This document shows, piece after piece, positions 48,846-57,168 of a stretch of DNA of 64,000 bases. The stretch covers positions 35,890 to 99,889 of the forward strand of contig JAFTQO010000007.1 of the NCBI GenBank assembly GCA_017462735.1. Reading direction: 5' to 3'. The position numbers and the translations under genes are program-made. Position 1 is the stretch's first letter. Each line of letters begins with the position of its first letter. The notes under the pieces are model-generated. The model was given only the letters and a program-made list of their open reading frames with translations. It did no database searches and was not told where the DNA came from. The stretch is from Clostridia bacterium. Lineage in GTDB: Bacteria; Bacillota; Clostridia; Christensenellales; Borkfalkiaceae.

Positions 48846-49178
48846 TAAACAGTTTACTTTTTGGCACAAACAAAGCCTAAAATGACAAGAAAAGGCGTAG
48901 TGGAAAGTGATACTATAAATATACAAAGATGTAAAAGTGTCCCCTTTTTATAAAAAGGGAAAAAAAGACGAAAAACTCTTCCGTTGCGCCGAAAAGGCGG
49001 GAGGGGTGTCCTTTTCTTTCTTTCATGTAAGCGCGTATGCGTGCTCGTATGCGTGAAATTATCATGAGCATGCGCCTCTTTAATGAAAAGTGAAAAATTG
49101 AGAAAAATTGTTTTTTGAAAAATCGACGTTTTACACGCCGATTAGAAAAGGAAAATAAACTTTTGGGAGGAAAAAGAT
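48846..49178 (+). promoter_or_regulatory. Control region and structured leader of the second carbohydrate operon
   Basis: This 333-bp gene-free stretch has a possible extended -10 (TACTATAAAT near 48,911) without a good -35, as expected for an activator-dependent promoter. Downstream are two hairpins: CCCTTTTTATAAAAAGGG (48,942-48,959) and ACTCTTCC / GGAGGGGT (48,975-49,007) with inner CGCC/GGCG. A GC-rich block with GCGTATGCG and GAGCATGCGC follows (49,030-49,077). AraC binding sites are likely here but I cannot point to a repeated motif. Confidence 0.45.
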
Positions 49179-51059
49179 ATGAGAAAAAAATCTGCCTTGG
49201 CGTTAGCGCTGGCGATGACGATGTCCTTTGGCGTCGTTGGCATGACGGCGTGTGAAGGCGTGGGGGATGGCACTGCGCAGACGCAAACCACGCAGTACAC
49301 GGTGACCGTCTCCGCCGCGGGCGGCGAGGGCCATCTTACGGGCGGCGGCAAATACGACAAAGACACTAGCGCTTTGGTTACGGCAACCCCTAAGGCTGGC
49401 TATACGTTCGTTTGTTGGATGGCGGACGGACAAACAGTGGCTCCTGAAAATCTTACCGTTGCGGGGAATACATACGGGTATAGTTTCAAAGTAACGAAGA
49501 ATATAGTGTTGGCTGCGGTATTTGTGGCGACTGGCGGTAGCGGCGGTGGTGGTGTGTCCACGTATACCATCACGGCGACCAGCGAAGATACGACGAAAGG
49601 TACGGTTACGGGCGGCGGCACCTATAACAGCGGTGCTAACGTAACGCTGACAGCGACGGCTCTTACGGGGTATACGTTTGCGGGCTGGTACGAAGGTGGC
49701 ACGCAAGTAAGCACGCAAAACCCTTATACGTTTACCGCGACGGCAGCAAAGACGTTGCAAGCGAAGTTCACGGCGCAAAGTAGCGGCGGCGAGAGCGGTG
49801 GAGACGAAGATCCCGAGACTCCTACCGGTTCGGGCGGCCCCGGTGACATCATGCTTGATCCTTCGACGAGCGCAACGTTGACGGTTGTCGTCGATAACAG
49901 CGCATCGGAAGAAGGGATTATTTTGGCGGCGGCAACGGAGTTCAATAAGACGTATCCCAACGTGCAAATCGAAGTGGTTATGCAATCGGACGCTATCACG
50001 TACGTGAAGAACGAAGGGGCGGATATCGTCTGCTGTATCGGTGAAAACGTGGCAACGTACGCATCCGAAAACGTATTGATGCCTTTGGACGATTATATGT
50101 TGGAGTCTGGATTCGACACCACGGCGTATTATAAGTCCATGATGGATATGGGTAAAGACCCTACGGACCCTGAAGGGAAACAATATATGTTGCCTCGTGA
50201 CTATAGCCGTATCATTTGCTACTATAACAAAGCAATCTTTGACGCGGCAGGGGTGGCTTATCCTCAAGAAGGCTGGACGTGGGACGACTATTTGTCGACC
50301 TGTGCGGCACTCAAAGCAAAGGGTAGAGACGCGGTTAAGATTACGCAAGCGCCTATGGACTACGACATCCTCAACTGGGCAGTCGTCTCCTCTTTCGGTG
50401 TAAGCAATATTTTGGATGCATACGGGATTCCCATCGCTAACACCGACGCTCAATACACAGGTTGGAAACAAGGTATGGAAATGGCGAGAAGCGTCATTTC
50501 GCAAGGCTATGCGTTGTCTTCGCAGAACTACACCGCAAACGCGTTTGAATTGGGGTATGCGGCGATGGCGTTTAATACGACGGCGGGTACGTCTCAGTTC
50601 GTAAAGACGTCTAACCTTGACTTTGACGTCGTATCCTTCCCTGCCATCGGCGACACGCCGAAAGTAGCGACGGGTGCCGTCGGGTACGGTATTGCTGCCA
50701 ATAGCGACAGTAAAGCCGCGGCGTGGGCATTCTTACAATTTTTGATGACGAGCGACGGGCAAGCGGCGATAGCAAGCGCGTCTAAGTGTATCCCTGCCTT
50801 GAAGTCTTTGGCGAACGATCCTACGGCGGCATGGAGAGATATCACCAACAGCGTTGGCAATAAGGTCACGACGGCGAACATGATTTCGTACACCGAGCGC
50901 GACGTTACGGCAAGTTGGTTCGGTACGTTGCCTGCGTCGAAGAGACAAGGGTTTAAGACGATATACGCATCGTTCCTTTCTCAGGTAGTATATAACGGGG
51001 ATTCGTTCGTGGCTGCCTATAACACTTTTAAAGCAAACGCGGCGGATATGTTGAATTAA
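49179..51059 (+). CDS. ABC sugar-binding lipoprotein fused to two InlB-B/Flg_new-type repeats
   Basis: A 626-residue lipoprotein (lipobox MTAC near residue 25). Residues about 38-200 are two beta-grasp repeats (YTVTVSAAGGEGHLTGGGKY and TATSEDTTKGTVTGGGTY, each ending with a 'FxGWxxGG...AKF' pattern). A Gly/Ser/Pro/Glu linker leads to a family 1 solute-binding domain (about 230-626) with YMLPRDYSRIICYYNKAIFDAAG and AWAFLQFLMTSDGQAAIASASK. Surface repeats in front of an ABC binding domain are unusual and would lift the domain away from the membrane. Two permease genes follow. The start has GGGAGG 9 bp upstream. Confidence 0.9.
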   Translation: MRKKSALALALAMTMSFGVVGMTACEGVGDGTAQTQTTQYTVTVSAAGGEGHLTGGGKYDKDTSALVTATPKAGYTFVCWMADGQTVAPENLTVAGNTYGYSFKVTKNIVLAAVFVATGGSGGGGVSTYTITATSEDTTKGTVTGGGTYNSGANVTLTATALTGYTFAGWYEGGTQVSTQNPYTFTATAAKTLQAKFTAQSSGGESGGDEDPETPTGSGGPGDIMLDPSTSATLTVVVDNSASEEGIILAAATEFNKTYPNVQIEVVMQSDAITYVKNEGADIVCCIGENVATYASENVLMPLDDYMLESGFDTTAYYKSMMDMGKDPTDPEGKQYMLPRDYSRIICYYNKAIFDAAGVAYPQEGWTWDDYLSTCAALKAKGRDAVKITQAPMDYDILNWAVVSSFGVSNILDAYGIPIANTDAQYTGWKQGMEMARSVISQGYALSSQNYTANAFELGYAAMAFNTTAGTSQFVKTSNLDFDVVSFPAIGDTPKVATGAVGYGIAANSDSKAAAWAFLQFLMTSDGQAAIASASKCIPALKSLANDPTAAWRDITNSVGNKVTTANMISYTERDVTASWFGTLPASKRQGFKTIYASFLSQVVYNGDSFVAAYNTFKANAADMLN

Positions 51060-51101
51060 CGGTTTTTTGCCGAAGGCTAGTACGTTGAGAGGTTTTAAAC
51101 A

Positions 51102-52115
51102 ATGGCTAATAAATCTATTTTGAAGAAAAAGAAATGGAAAGAAGAGGCGGGGTGGTTTGTCTTTATACTGCCCCTCGTCATCGGCTTGCTCGTCTTTTCT
51201 TTGTACCCTATGGTTATGTCCCTCTTCTACAGTTTCTTTGAAGAATATGACGGAAGGGCGATGATTCCTGCCTTCTCGCGGGAATCTTGGGTATTCCCAG
51301 ACGATGCGGCTCCCTACAAAGTCACGATAGGTAATTTCACTTTCAAAAACTACTTATCTATGTTTGACTTTTCCAATCCCGACGTAGGTCTCTTTAACGG
51401 GTATGATATGTTGGAATCGTTGGGGATGACTTTCCTGTACGCGTTTACGTCCGTGCCCGGTTGTTTGATTTTGTCTTTCGGGGTTGCCCTTTTGGTGAAT
51501 ACGAAGATAAAAGGGGTAGGCATTTTCCGTACCTTGTACTATCTTCCCGTCATTATCCCTTCGGTCATTTGGGGGTTGCTGTGGGCGAGTGCGTTCAGTA
51601 ACTTAGACGGCGGCTTGTTTAACACGATGTTGCGGGATATGGGTTTGCCGAAATGCCAATTTTTCCTTGGCGAAGATACGGCGTTCCCCACCTTCCTGTC
51701 TCTAAATTTATGGACGTTGGGCGCCTCGATGATTTTGTGGTTGTCCGCCCTTAAAAACGTACCCGAATCGCTTATAGAGGCGGCGAAATTGGACGGCGCG
51801 GGGTATTTTAGACGGGTAGTCACCGTTATCATCCCGATGTGTAGTTCCATTTTGTTCTACAATATGATTACGGGCGTTATCGGCGCTTTGCAAATGATGG
51901 GCAACGTCAAGGCGTTGGTATCAGGGGCAAAGGGTGCCGAACAAAACCTGCCTTTCTACGCTTTGCAAATTTACAACAACGGTTTCGGCGGGGGGCAAAC
52001 GCGAGGGCTTGCCTGCGCTATGGCGTGGGTACTCTTCGTCATCATCGGGCTTTTGACGGGACTTATCTTCAAGAGCAGCGGTTGGGTATACTACGGCGAC
52101 GGAGGTAAAAAGTAA
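51102..52115 (+). CDS. ABC sugar permease, MalF/LacF type (second locus)
   Basis: A 337-residue permease with six helices, a large first outside loop (residues about 45-95) and the EAA loop LIEAAKLDGAGYFRRVVTVIIPM. The stop TAA shares its last base with the start ATG of the partner permease (TAATG), giving translational coupling. As in the first locus, there is no ATPase gene, so both importers probably use a common MsmX-type ATPase. Confidence 0.93.
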   Translation: MANKSILKKKKWKEEAGWFVFILPLVIGLLVFSLYPMVMSLFYSFFEEYDGRAMIPAFSRESWVFPDDAAPYKVTIGNFTFKNYLSMFDFSNPDVGLFNGYDMLESLGMTFLYAFTSVPGCLILSFGVALLVNTKIKGVGIFRTLYYLPVIIPSVIWGLLWASAFSNLDGGLFNTMLRDMGLPKCQFFLGEDTAFPTFLSLNLWTLGASMILWLSALKNVPESLIEAAKLDGAGYFRRVVTVIIPMCSSILFYNMITGVIGALQMMGNVKALVSGAKGAEQNLPFYALQIYNNGFGGGQTRGLACAMAWVLFVIIGLLTGLIFKSSGWVYYGDGGKK

Positions 52116-53269
52116 TGGATTTTATTATTCAATGTTACATACTCTTCGCCAATAACTGGTGGTTGCCCTTACTGTTGACGGTGGCTTTCGTTGGTGCGTT
52201 TATTGCGCTTTTGAAAGTGGTCAAAAACAAAAAGATTGTTAAGTTAGCGTTTTTCTATGCGCTGATGGTCATTTTGTTTATCGTGACGTTGTTCCTGTTC
52301 CTGTTGCATAACAGTTACTGGTTGATGTTTATCCCCGTATATAGCGTAGTGCTGATTACGGCGTATGGGTCGGCGAAATTCTTCGTCAACAATCCTAAGG
52401 CCAGAAAGATTATCGATACGGCGGCGTTATATACCCTGTTGGTGCATTTAGCGGCGTTCTTCCTCTTCCCCTTCCTGTACATGGTTTTCAAAAGTTTCAT
52501 GTCGCAGTCGGAGGCGATGGGACAGATTAACCCCGACGGTACGGGTGGCGCAGTATTTATGCCTTCCATATGGCATGCCGAAAACTATGCGGTACTCTTC
52601 GGCGGGAAGATTGATATTTTGACGGGGCTTTGGAATACCCTTTGCGTCATCGTCATCGGTACGGTGGGTACGGTCGTTTCTTCCTGTATGTGCGCTTACG
52701 GGTTTGCCCGTGGCGAATTTAGAGGGAAAGGCTTCTGGTTTACCTTTATGATGGCGACGGTTATGTTGCCCGCTATGGTTACGCAAGTGCCTTTGTATAT
52801 TCTCTTTGACCAAGTGCTCCACATCACCAACACGTGGATACCGTTGGTTATCGGCGCCTTCTTCGGCGGCGGTGCGCTCAATATCTTCCTTGCCAATCAG
52901 TTCGTGAGAGGGATTTCGAGAGAGTTGGACGAAGCGGCGAAGATTGACGGCGCAGGCAAAATGCGTATCTTCTTCCAAATCATCCTGCCTTTGTTGAAGC
53001 CGATTATGATTTATATGGCAGTCAACTGTATTATGGGTTATTGGAGAGACTTCGACACGGCGCTTATCTATATCGGCAACACGTACGAAGAATGGCACAC
53101 CCTTGCTTTATCCGTCTACTATCAGACGACGATTAGCGGCGGGCAATACTCCTATCCTCAATACCAAATGGCAGCGGGCGTTATTATGACTATCCCGATG
53201 GCAATCGTCTTCCTCGTCTTCCAAAGACAGTTGGTGGACGGCGTCTCGATGACGGGTGGTAAGGAATAA
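52115..53269 (+). CDS. ABC sugar permease, MalG/LacG type, with extra N-terminal helices
   Basis: A 384-residue permease. The family part starts near residue 115 (LFPFLYMVFKSFMSQSEAM) and includes the EAA loop ELDEAAKIDGAGKMRIFFQIILPLLKP. In front of it are about three additional hydrophobic segments (residues 15-85) not found in typical ~280-residue MalG proteins. AGGTAAAAAG before the overlapped ATG, together with coupling to the previous gene, supports the long start. Confidence 0.92.
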   Translation: MDFIIQCYILFANNWWLPLLLTVAFVGAFIALLKVVKNKKIVKLAFFYALMVILFIVTLFLFLLHNSYWLMFIPVYSVVLITAYGSAKFFVNNPKARKIIDTAALYTLLVHLAAFFLFPFLYMVFKSFMSQSEAMGQINPDGTGGAVFMPSIWHAENYAVLFGGKIDILTGLWNTLCVIVIGTVGTVVSSCMCAYGFARGEFRGKGFWFTFMMATVMLPAMVTQVPLYILFDQVLHITNTWIPLVIGAFFGGGALNIFLANQFVRGISRELDEAAKIDGAGKMRIFFQIILPLLKPIMIYMAVNCIMGYWRDFDTALIYIGNTYEEWHTLALSVYYQTTISGGQYSYPQYQMAAGVIMTIPMAIVFLVFQRQLVDGVSMTGGKE

Positions 53270-53291
53270 CGAGGAATAAAAAACGACGGCT

Positions 53292-53377
53292 TTCTCTCGT
53301 GTGCACATAACAATAATATATATACGCGTGTACGAGAGAAGGAGAGCAAAACTTCCCCCGATAGAAAGTAAGGGGAA
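53292..53377 (+). other. Two intercistronic hairpins within the operon
   Basis: TTCTCTCGT (53,292-53,300) pairs with ACGAGAGAA (53,332-53,340). TTCCCC (53,353-53,358) pairs with GGGGAA (53,372-53,377). Neither is followed by a T-run. They lie in the 121-bp gap between the permease and the surface protein and may stabilise the upstream message or mark a processing site. Confidence 0.55.
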
Positions 53378-53390
53378 AGCGGAGGTAAAA

Positions 53391-55187
53391 ATGAGAAAAA
53401 TCGGATTGAGAAAAACGTTTATATACGTATTCGCATTCCTTATGACGTTGTGCGCGGTACTGGCGTTTTCCTTGACGTGGAAACAACCTACGGTCAGCGC
53501 GTCCGCCGCCACGACGTATACGCAGTTGACAGGACATAGCGACTGGTCCGTTTCCGGGGCGGGGAGCGTGATTGACAACGAAAACGGCCATGGCTGGAGT
53601 GGCAGCGGCGAATATCAACTCAAATCCACCAGAAAAGCCTGGGTGGATAGATTTGGCGTTGCTTTCCGTGTTCAAAAAGGCTCTGGTAAAATGCGTGTGG
53701 TAGTCGTCCCCGATAAAACGGCTTGGTATACCGAACAATCTACGAGTATTTCAATGGAGTTTGAGCGTACGGGTGCAGAAAACGCTACGCTGGGGCTTTG
53801 GATAGGCACTTCGGGTTTGGCGTCTTACAGCAATTTGTATATCGACTGGACGAACGCTTATGAAAACAGAGTTTATTTAGGTAAAACGGATAGCGGTTGG
53901 GTAATTAACGTCGGCGGTACGCCGATGACGTTGGACGCTACGGCAAGTAGCGCGCTGGAAACGGCTTTGACCGCATATACCGACAAGGTAGGGTACTTGC
54001 AAGTGCATAATATCTCCGGGGATATGGACTTCACTTATACGTCCGTACTCTTCGGGTTGCCTTCTTCCAAGACCCCCGATACTTTCGTCGCGCCGATTTT
54101 GAGCCCTCCCAACTGGTCTCAAACGTACGGCAACGAAGTGGCGGCATGGACGCCTACGAAAGACACCGTTTATACGGTAAGCAGTTCTATTGCAATGCCG
54201 TTGAAGGGTTTGGAAATTGATTTGCGTATGGCGCCTGCGGAAGGGATTACGAGAAACATTATCGCGTTTACCTCCTTGCACCAACACAACTGGTATTCCG
54301 GTACGTACACGATTGCGTTTAACTTTGATTATAACCCTGCAGTACACGGCGACAATTCCGTTTCCTTGCAATTCATGGTCTATACGCCTACGACGGAAGC
54401 GACCAAAGAACAACCTATTAAAATTACCCAACAGGTGCCTTTTAAGTGGTACGAAACGAATAAAATTCAGTTCTATAAATTGCACGGCGTATGGGGGATT
54501 AAACTCAACGGCGAGGATATTTTCGTAGACGCTACCGACGCGGACGGTTTAACGGTAGACGACCATTTCAAGAGAGTAGCGCCTTTCTACGAAGACAACG
54601 CAGCCTATTTACAACTGTGGGGACGAGGCAACGGTTTAGACCCTGCCACCGTACCTTACGACGGGTGCATTGTCGAGTATATGAAGAGATTGGACGAGGT
54701 AACGGGCGAGACTTCCATTATGCCCAACCTTCTCAACTTTGCAGAATTGCAAACGTTCGAGTTTAAAACGAATATTCAAGTGCGTATCGCGATGAGCGAT
54801 TTGTTCACGGTCACGGGTGCAACGGATATCTCTTATTTGTCCACTTGCGGGCGTGTTCAATCCAACGGTGTATGGGCGTACACGGCGCGCGGTGTCGGCG
54901 AGCAATGGATAACGATGCGTTGCAGCGCGGGCGGAAAAATGGAAGAGTACGACGTGTTGATACGCTTCATTGAAGGACCAGCGGTAGTGGCTCCTGCGGC
55001 GCAGGAGGTAACGTTCAAAGACGGTTTGATGTCCGTTACCGAAGTGGAAGATTTTGCAGAGATAAGCAGTTCGTCTGGTGGCGGTAGCGCGGAAGGCGGG
55101 TGCGGTTCTACTATCAGCGGAGGAGTGGCGATAACCTTATCGCTTGCGGCGCTTACAGTAATCACGAAAAAAAGGAGGAGAGGATAA
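53391..55187 (+). CDS. Cell-surface protein with GC-S/transmembrane/Arg tail, function unknown
   Basis: A 598-residue secreted protein with a signal peptide (TFIYVFAFLMTLCAVLAFSL, cleavage near VSASA). The body is beta-rich with two similar halves, each opening with a phrase about a protein surface (WSVSGAGSVIDNENG; YTVSSSIAMPLKGLEIDLRM) and containing FxxxxxxxWxIxxxG strands. It may consist of two LamG-like modules and an Ig-like end. The C terminus is GSAEGGCGSTISGG, a hydrophobic stretch, then KKRRRG, like that of the GH32 at 7335. GGAGG precedes the ATG. Its stop overlaps the next start (TAATG). Probably glycan-binding, by context. Confidence 0.78.
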   Translation: MRKIGLRKTFIYVFAFLMTLCAVLAFSLTWKQPTVSASAATTYTQLTGHSDWSVSGAGSVIDNENGHGWSGSGEYQLKSTRKAWVDRFGVAFRVQKGSGKMRVVVVPDKTAWYTEQSTSISMEFERTGAENATLGLWIGTSGLASYSNLYIDWTNAYENRVYLGKTDSGWVINVGGTPMTLDATASSALETALTAYTDKVGYLQVHNISGDMDFTYTSVLFGLPSSKTPDTFVAPILSPPNWSQTYGNEVAAWTPTKDTVYTVSSSIAMPLKGLEIDLRMAPAEGITRNIIAFTSLHQHNWYSGTYTIAFNFDYNPAVHGDNSVSLQFMVYTPTTEATKEQPIKITQQVPFKWYETNKIQFYKLHGVWGIKLNGEDIFVDATDADGLTVDDHFKRVAPFYEDNAAYLQLWGRGNGLDPATVPYDGCIVEYMKRLDEVTGETSIMPNLLNFAELQTFEFKTNIQVRIAMSDLFTVTGATDISYLSTCGRVQSNGVWAYTARGVGEQWITMRCSAGGKMEEYDVLIRFIEGPAVVAPAAQEVTFKDGLMSVTEVEDFAEISSSSGGGSAEGGCGSTISGGVAITLSLAALTVITKKRRRG

Positions 55188-57154
55188 TGGCAATCGATTG
55201 GAAAAAGAAATTGAAAAAAGCGCTTCCGTTATCCCTTTCCGCCATGATGGTATTTAGCGCGTTCACGGCGTGCGGCGGCAACGGTGCAAGTACGGGCGCG
55301 AGCGGTACGCTCAGCGGCGGTACGACGACTGACGAACAAGGCGCCAACGTCAATTTCTCGGGTTGGGGCGGCGGTGACGGCATCGTGCAGGCAAGTGATT
55401 ATACTTGGTACGACGGAAAAGATAAGACGAACGCTTATGACGAAAAGTACCACGATATGTTCTTTTTCTCCGATCAAAAGGACGCGGTGACGTATTTTGC
55501 CAATGCGATGTATTACGATTACGGATACGTTTCGCCCGGCAACCAGCCGTACGTCGGTGTCGGCGTAGGTTGGACGCCTGCGTGGTTCGAGTGGATTTCG
55601 CTGATTAGGAACTGGACGGATAACGAGTGGTCGTATCTTACTTGGCGTCAATACCTTATCGATCAGCCGATTATGAATACGGGTTACGTATGGTCTTACG
55701 ATACTCCTCACTGGCCGAATATGGGCTATTCAACCTGTTGTGGAAACTATCACTACGATAATAATTTCTGTTACGTTATGGCGATTTGCAACTACGTCGG
55801 TTGGGAAAACGATTTGAGTTTACTTGACGTGGTCGACCAAACGACGGGGCCTTTAACCGTCGATAAAGGGCACGAAACAAATTCTCAAAATCACATCGAC
55901 GCAGGCGACGACGCTTCCAAAAATATGACGGTAGGCGAAAAGATGCAACTTGCCATCGATTACGTCCTCAATAACTTGGAAGGAAAGAACGGTTTAATTA
56001 TTATCGGCGCCGACGATAATGACGGGAAAAACCTCGGTAGAGTAGGTGATTACAGTTGTAACTATTGGGATAACATTCCGTTCGGCTACAAGGACGCTTA
56101 TGCGAACATCGAGTTTTACAAAATGCTCAACGCGCTCGTAGAGTTCGAGACCTTCCGTGGTGATACTGTAAAGGCAACCTATTATAAGGATTTGGCGGCG
56201 CAGGTAAAGACGAATTTCAACAATACTTTCTGGTATACGCCTAACGGCGCTAACCGATATGCGGGGACGGTAGACGTCAATGGCGCCGTACACGACTACG
56301 GTATTACTTTCGTCAATACGGAAGCGGTAGCGGCAGGGCTTGCGGATGAAGTGGTTGACGGTAAGACGAGAGCGCAATGGATTTACGAGTGGCTTAACGG
56401 GACCCGTATCGTATCGGGCGACACAGTCACTGGCGCGGATATCTATCCCACCAGCAGCACGACCTCTCAGCCTGTAAAAGTGGCGGAAGGGACGGTGCTT
56501 CGTACCAACACCGTTGACTTTGCGGTAGGCGGTTGGTGGCACGATAACGGAGGCTCTCAATCTTTGTCTGGCAACGGTAAATACGGCGGGCACCTCGAAA
56601 ATGGCGGCGCGATTTTGTATACGGCGTATTACGACGTAATGGCGCGTATCAAGATGGGTGATATTTCGGGCGCTTACAACCAGATGGCGCTTATGGCAAA
56701 AGAATACGCAAAAGACGAACTCAACCGTGACCCGATGAACACGACGTCCGGTGGACGTGACGTGCTCGGGTTCGTGGGCGAATATTCCGAAAGCGGGCTT
56801 GCGCCGATGGCATACCTCTACGGGTTTATTGGACTTTCGCAAGTCGCGGGCGGATTGAAATTTACCCCGAATATTCCCGACGGTTACAAGTATATGGGGG
56901 TCAACCGTCTCGTATACGACGGCAGAAGTTATTCGGTAACGACTTATAAAAACGGTTCGTTTGGCGTTAGATGCGACGAAGGGGTTGCGATGAAGGCACA
57001 GGTTGCCGATACGGCGTCTGTAGGCACGAAATCGCTTACTTTCTACGACGAAGACAACAACATTTTGCAAAGAAAGACGGTGACGGCTACCAACGGCTAC
57101 TTTACGCTGGATATGACGGGTGTAAATAACGCGGTGTTTGTAGAATTGAGATAA
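55187..57154 (+). CDS. Secreted lipoprotein (alpha/alpha)6-barrel glycoside hydrolase-like enzyme
   Basis: A 655-residue lipoprotein (lipobox FTAC near residue 27). The body from ~65 looks like an (alpha/alpha)6 barrel glycosidase of the GH63/GH78/GH94-like superfamily. Aromatic and acidic stretches include WMNTGYVWSYDTPHWPNMGY-like text near 160-185, YWDNIPFGYKDAYANIEFYK (about 290) and VGGWWHDNGGSQSL (about 450). Asp in WDNIPFGYKD and Glu in GFVGEYSESG (about 525) are plausible catalytic acids. The family cannot be fixed by eye. Its ATG overlaps the previous stop and AGGAGGAGAGG lies upstream. Confidence 0.75.
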   Translation: MAIDWKKKLKKALPLSLSAMMVFSAFTACGGNGASTGASGTLSGGTTTDEQGANVNFSGWGGGDGIVQASDYTWYDGKDKTNAYDEKYHDMFFFSDQKDAVTYFANAMYYDYGYVSPGNQPYVGVGVGWTPAWFEWISLIRNWTDNEWSYLTWRQYLIDQPIMNTGYVWSYDTPHWPNMGYSTCCGNYHYDNNFCYVMAICNYVGWENDLSLLDVVDQTTGPLTVDKGHETNSQNHIDAGDDASKNMTVGEKMQLAIDYVLNNLEGKNGLIIIGADDNDGKNLGRVGDYSCNYWDNIPFGYKDAYANIEFYKMLNALVEFETFRGDTVKATYYKDLAAQVKTNFNNTFWYTPNGANRYAGTVDVNGAVHDYGITFVNTEAVAAGLADEVVDGKTRAQWIYEWLNGTRIVSGDTVTGADIYPTSSTTSQPVKVAEGTVLRTNTVDFAVGGWWHDNGGSQSLSGNGKYGGHLENGGAILYTAYYDVMARIKMGDISGAYNQMALMAKEYAKDELNRDPMNTTSGGRDVLGFVGEYSESGLAPMAYLYGFIGLSQVAGGLKFTPNIPDGYKYMGVNRLVYDGRSYSVTTYKNGSFGVRCDEGVAMKAQVADTASVGTKSLTFYDEDNNILQRKTVTATNGYFTLDMTGVNNAVFVELR

Positions 57155-57168
57155 GTTAGGAGCAAATA

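Noticed and set aside
49203-50504. A 433-codon minus-strand frame opposite the binding-protein gene
   Set aside because: Arg/His/Cys-rich antisense shadow without start signals or homology that I can see.
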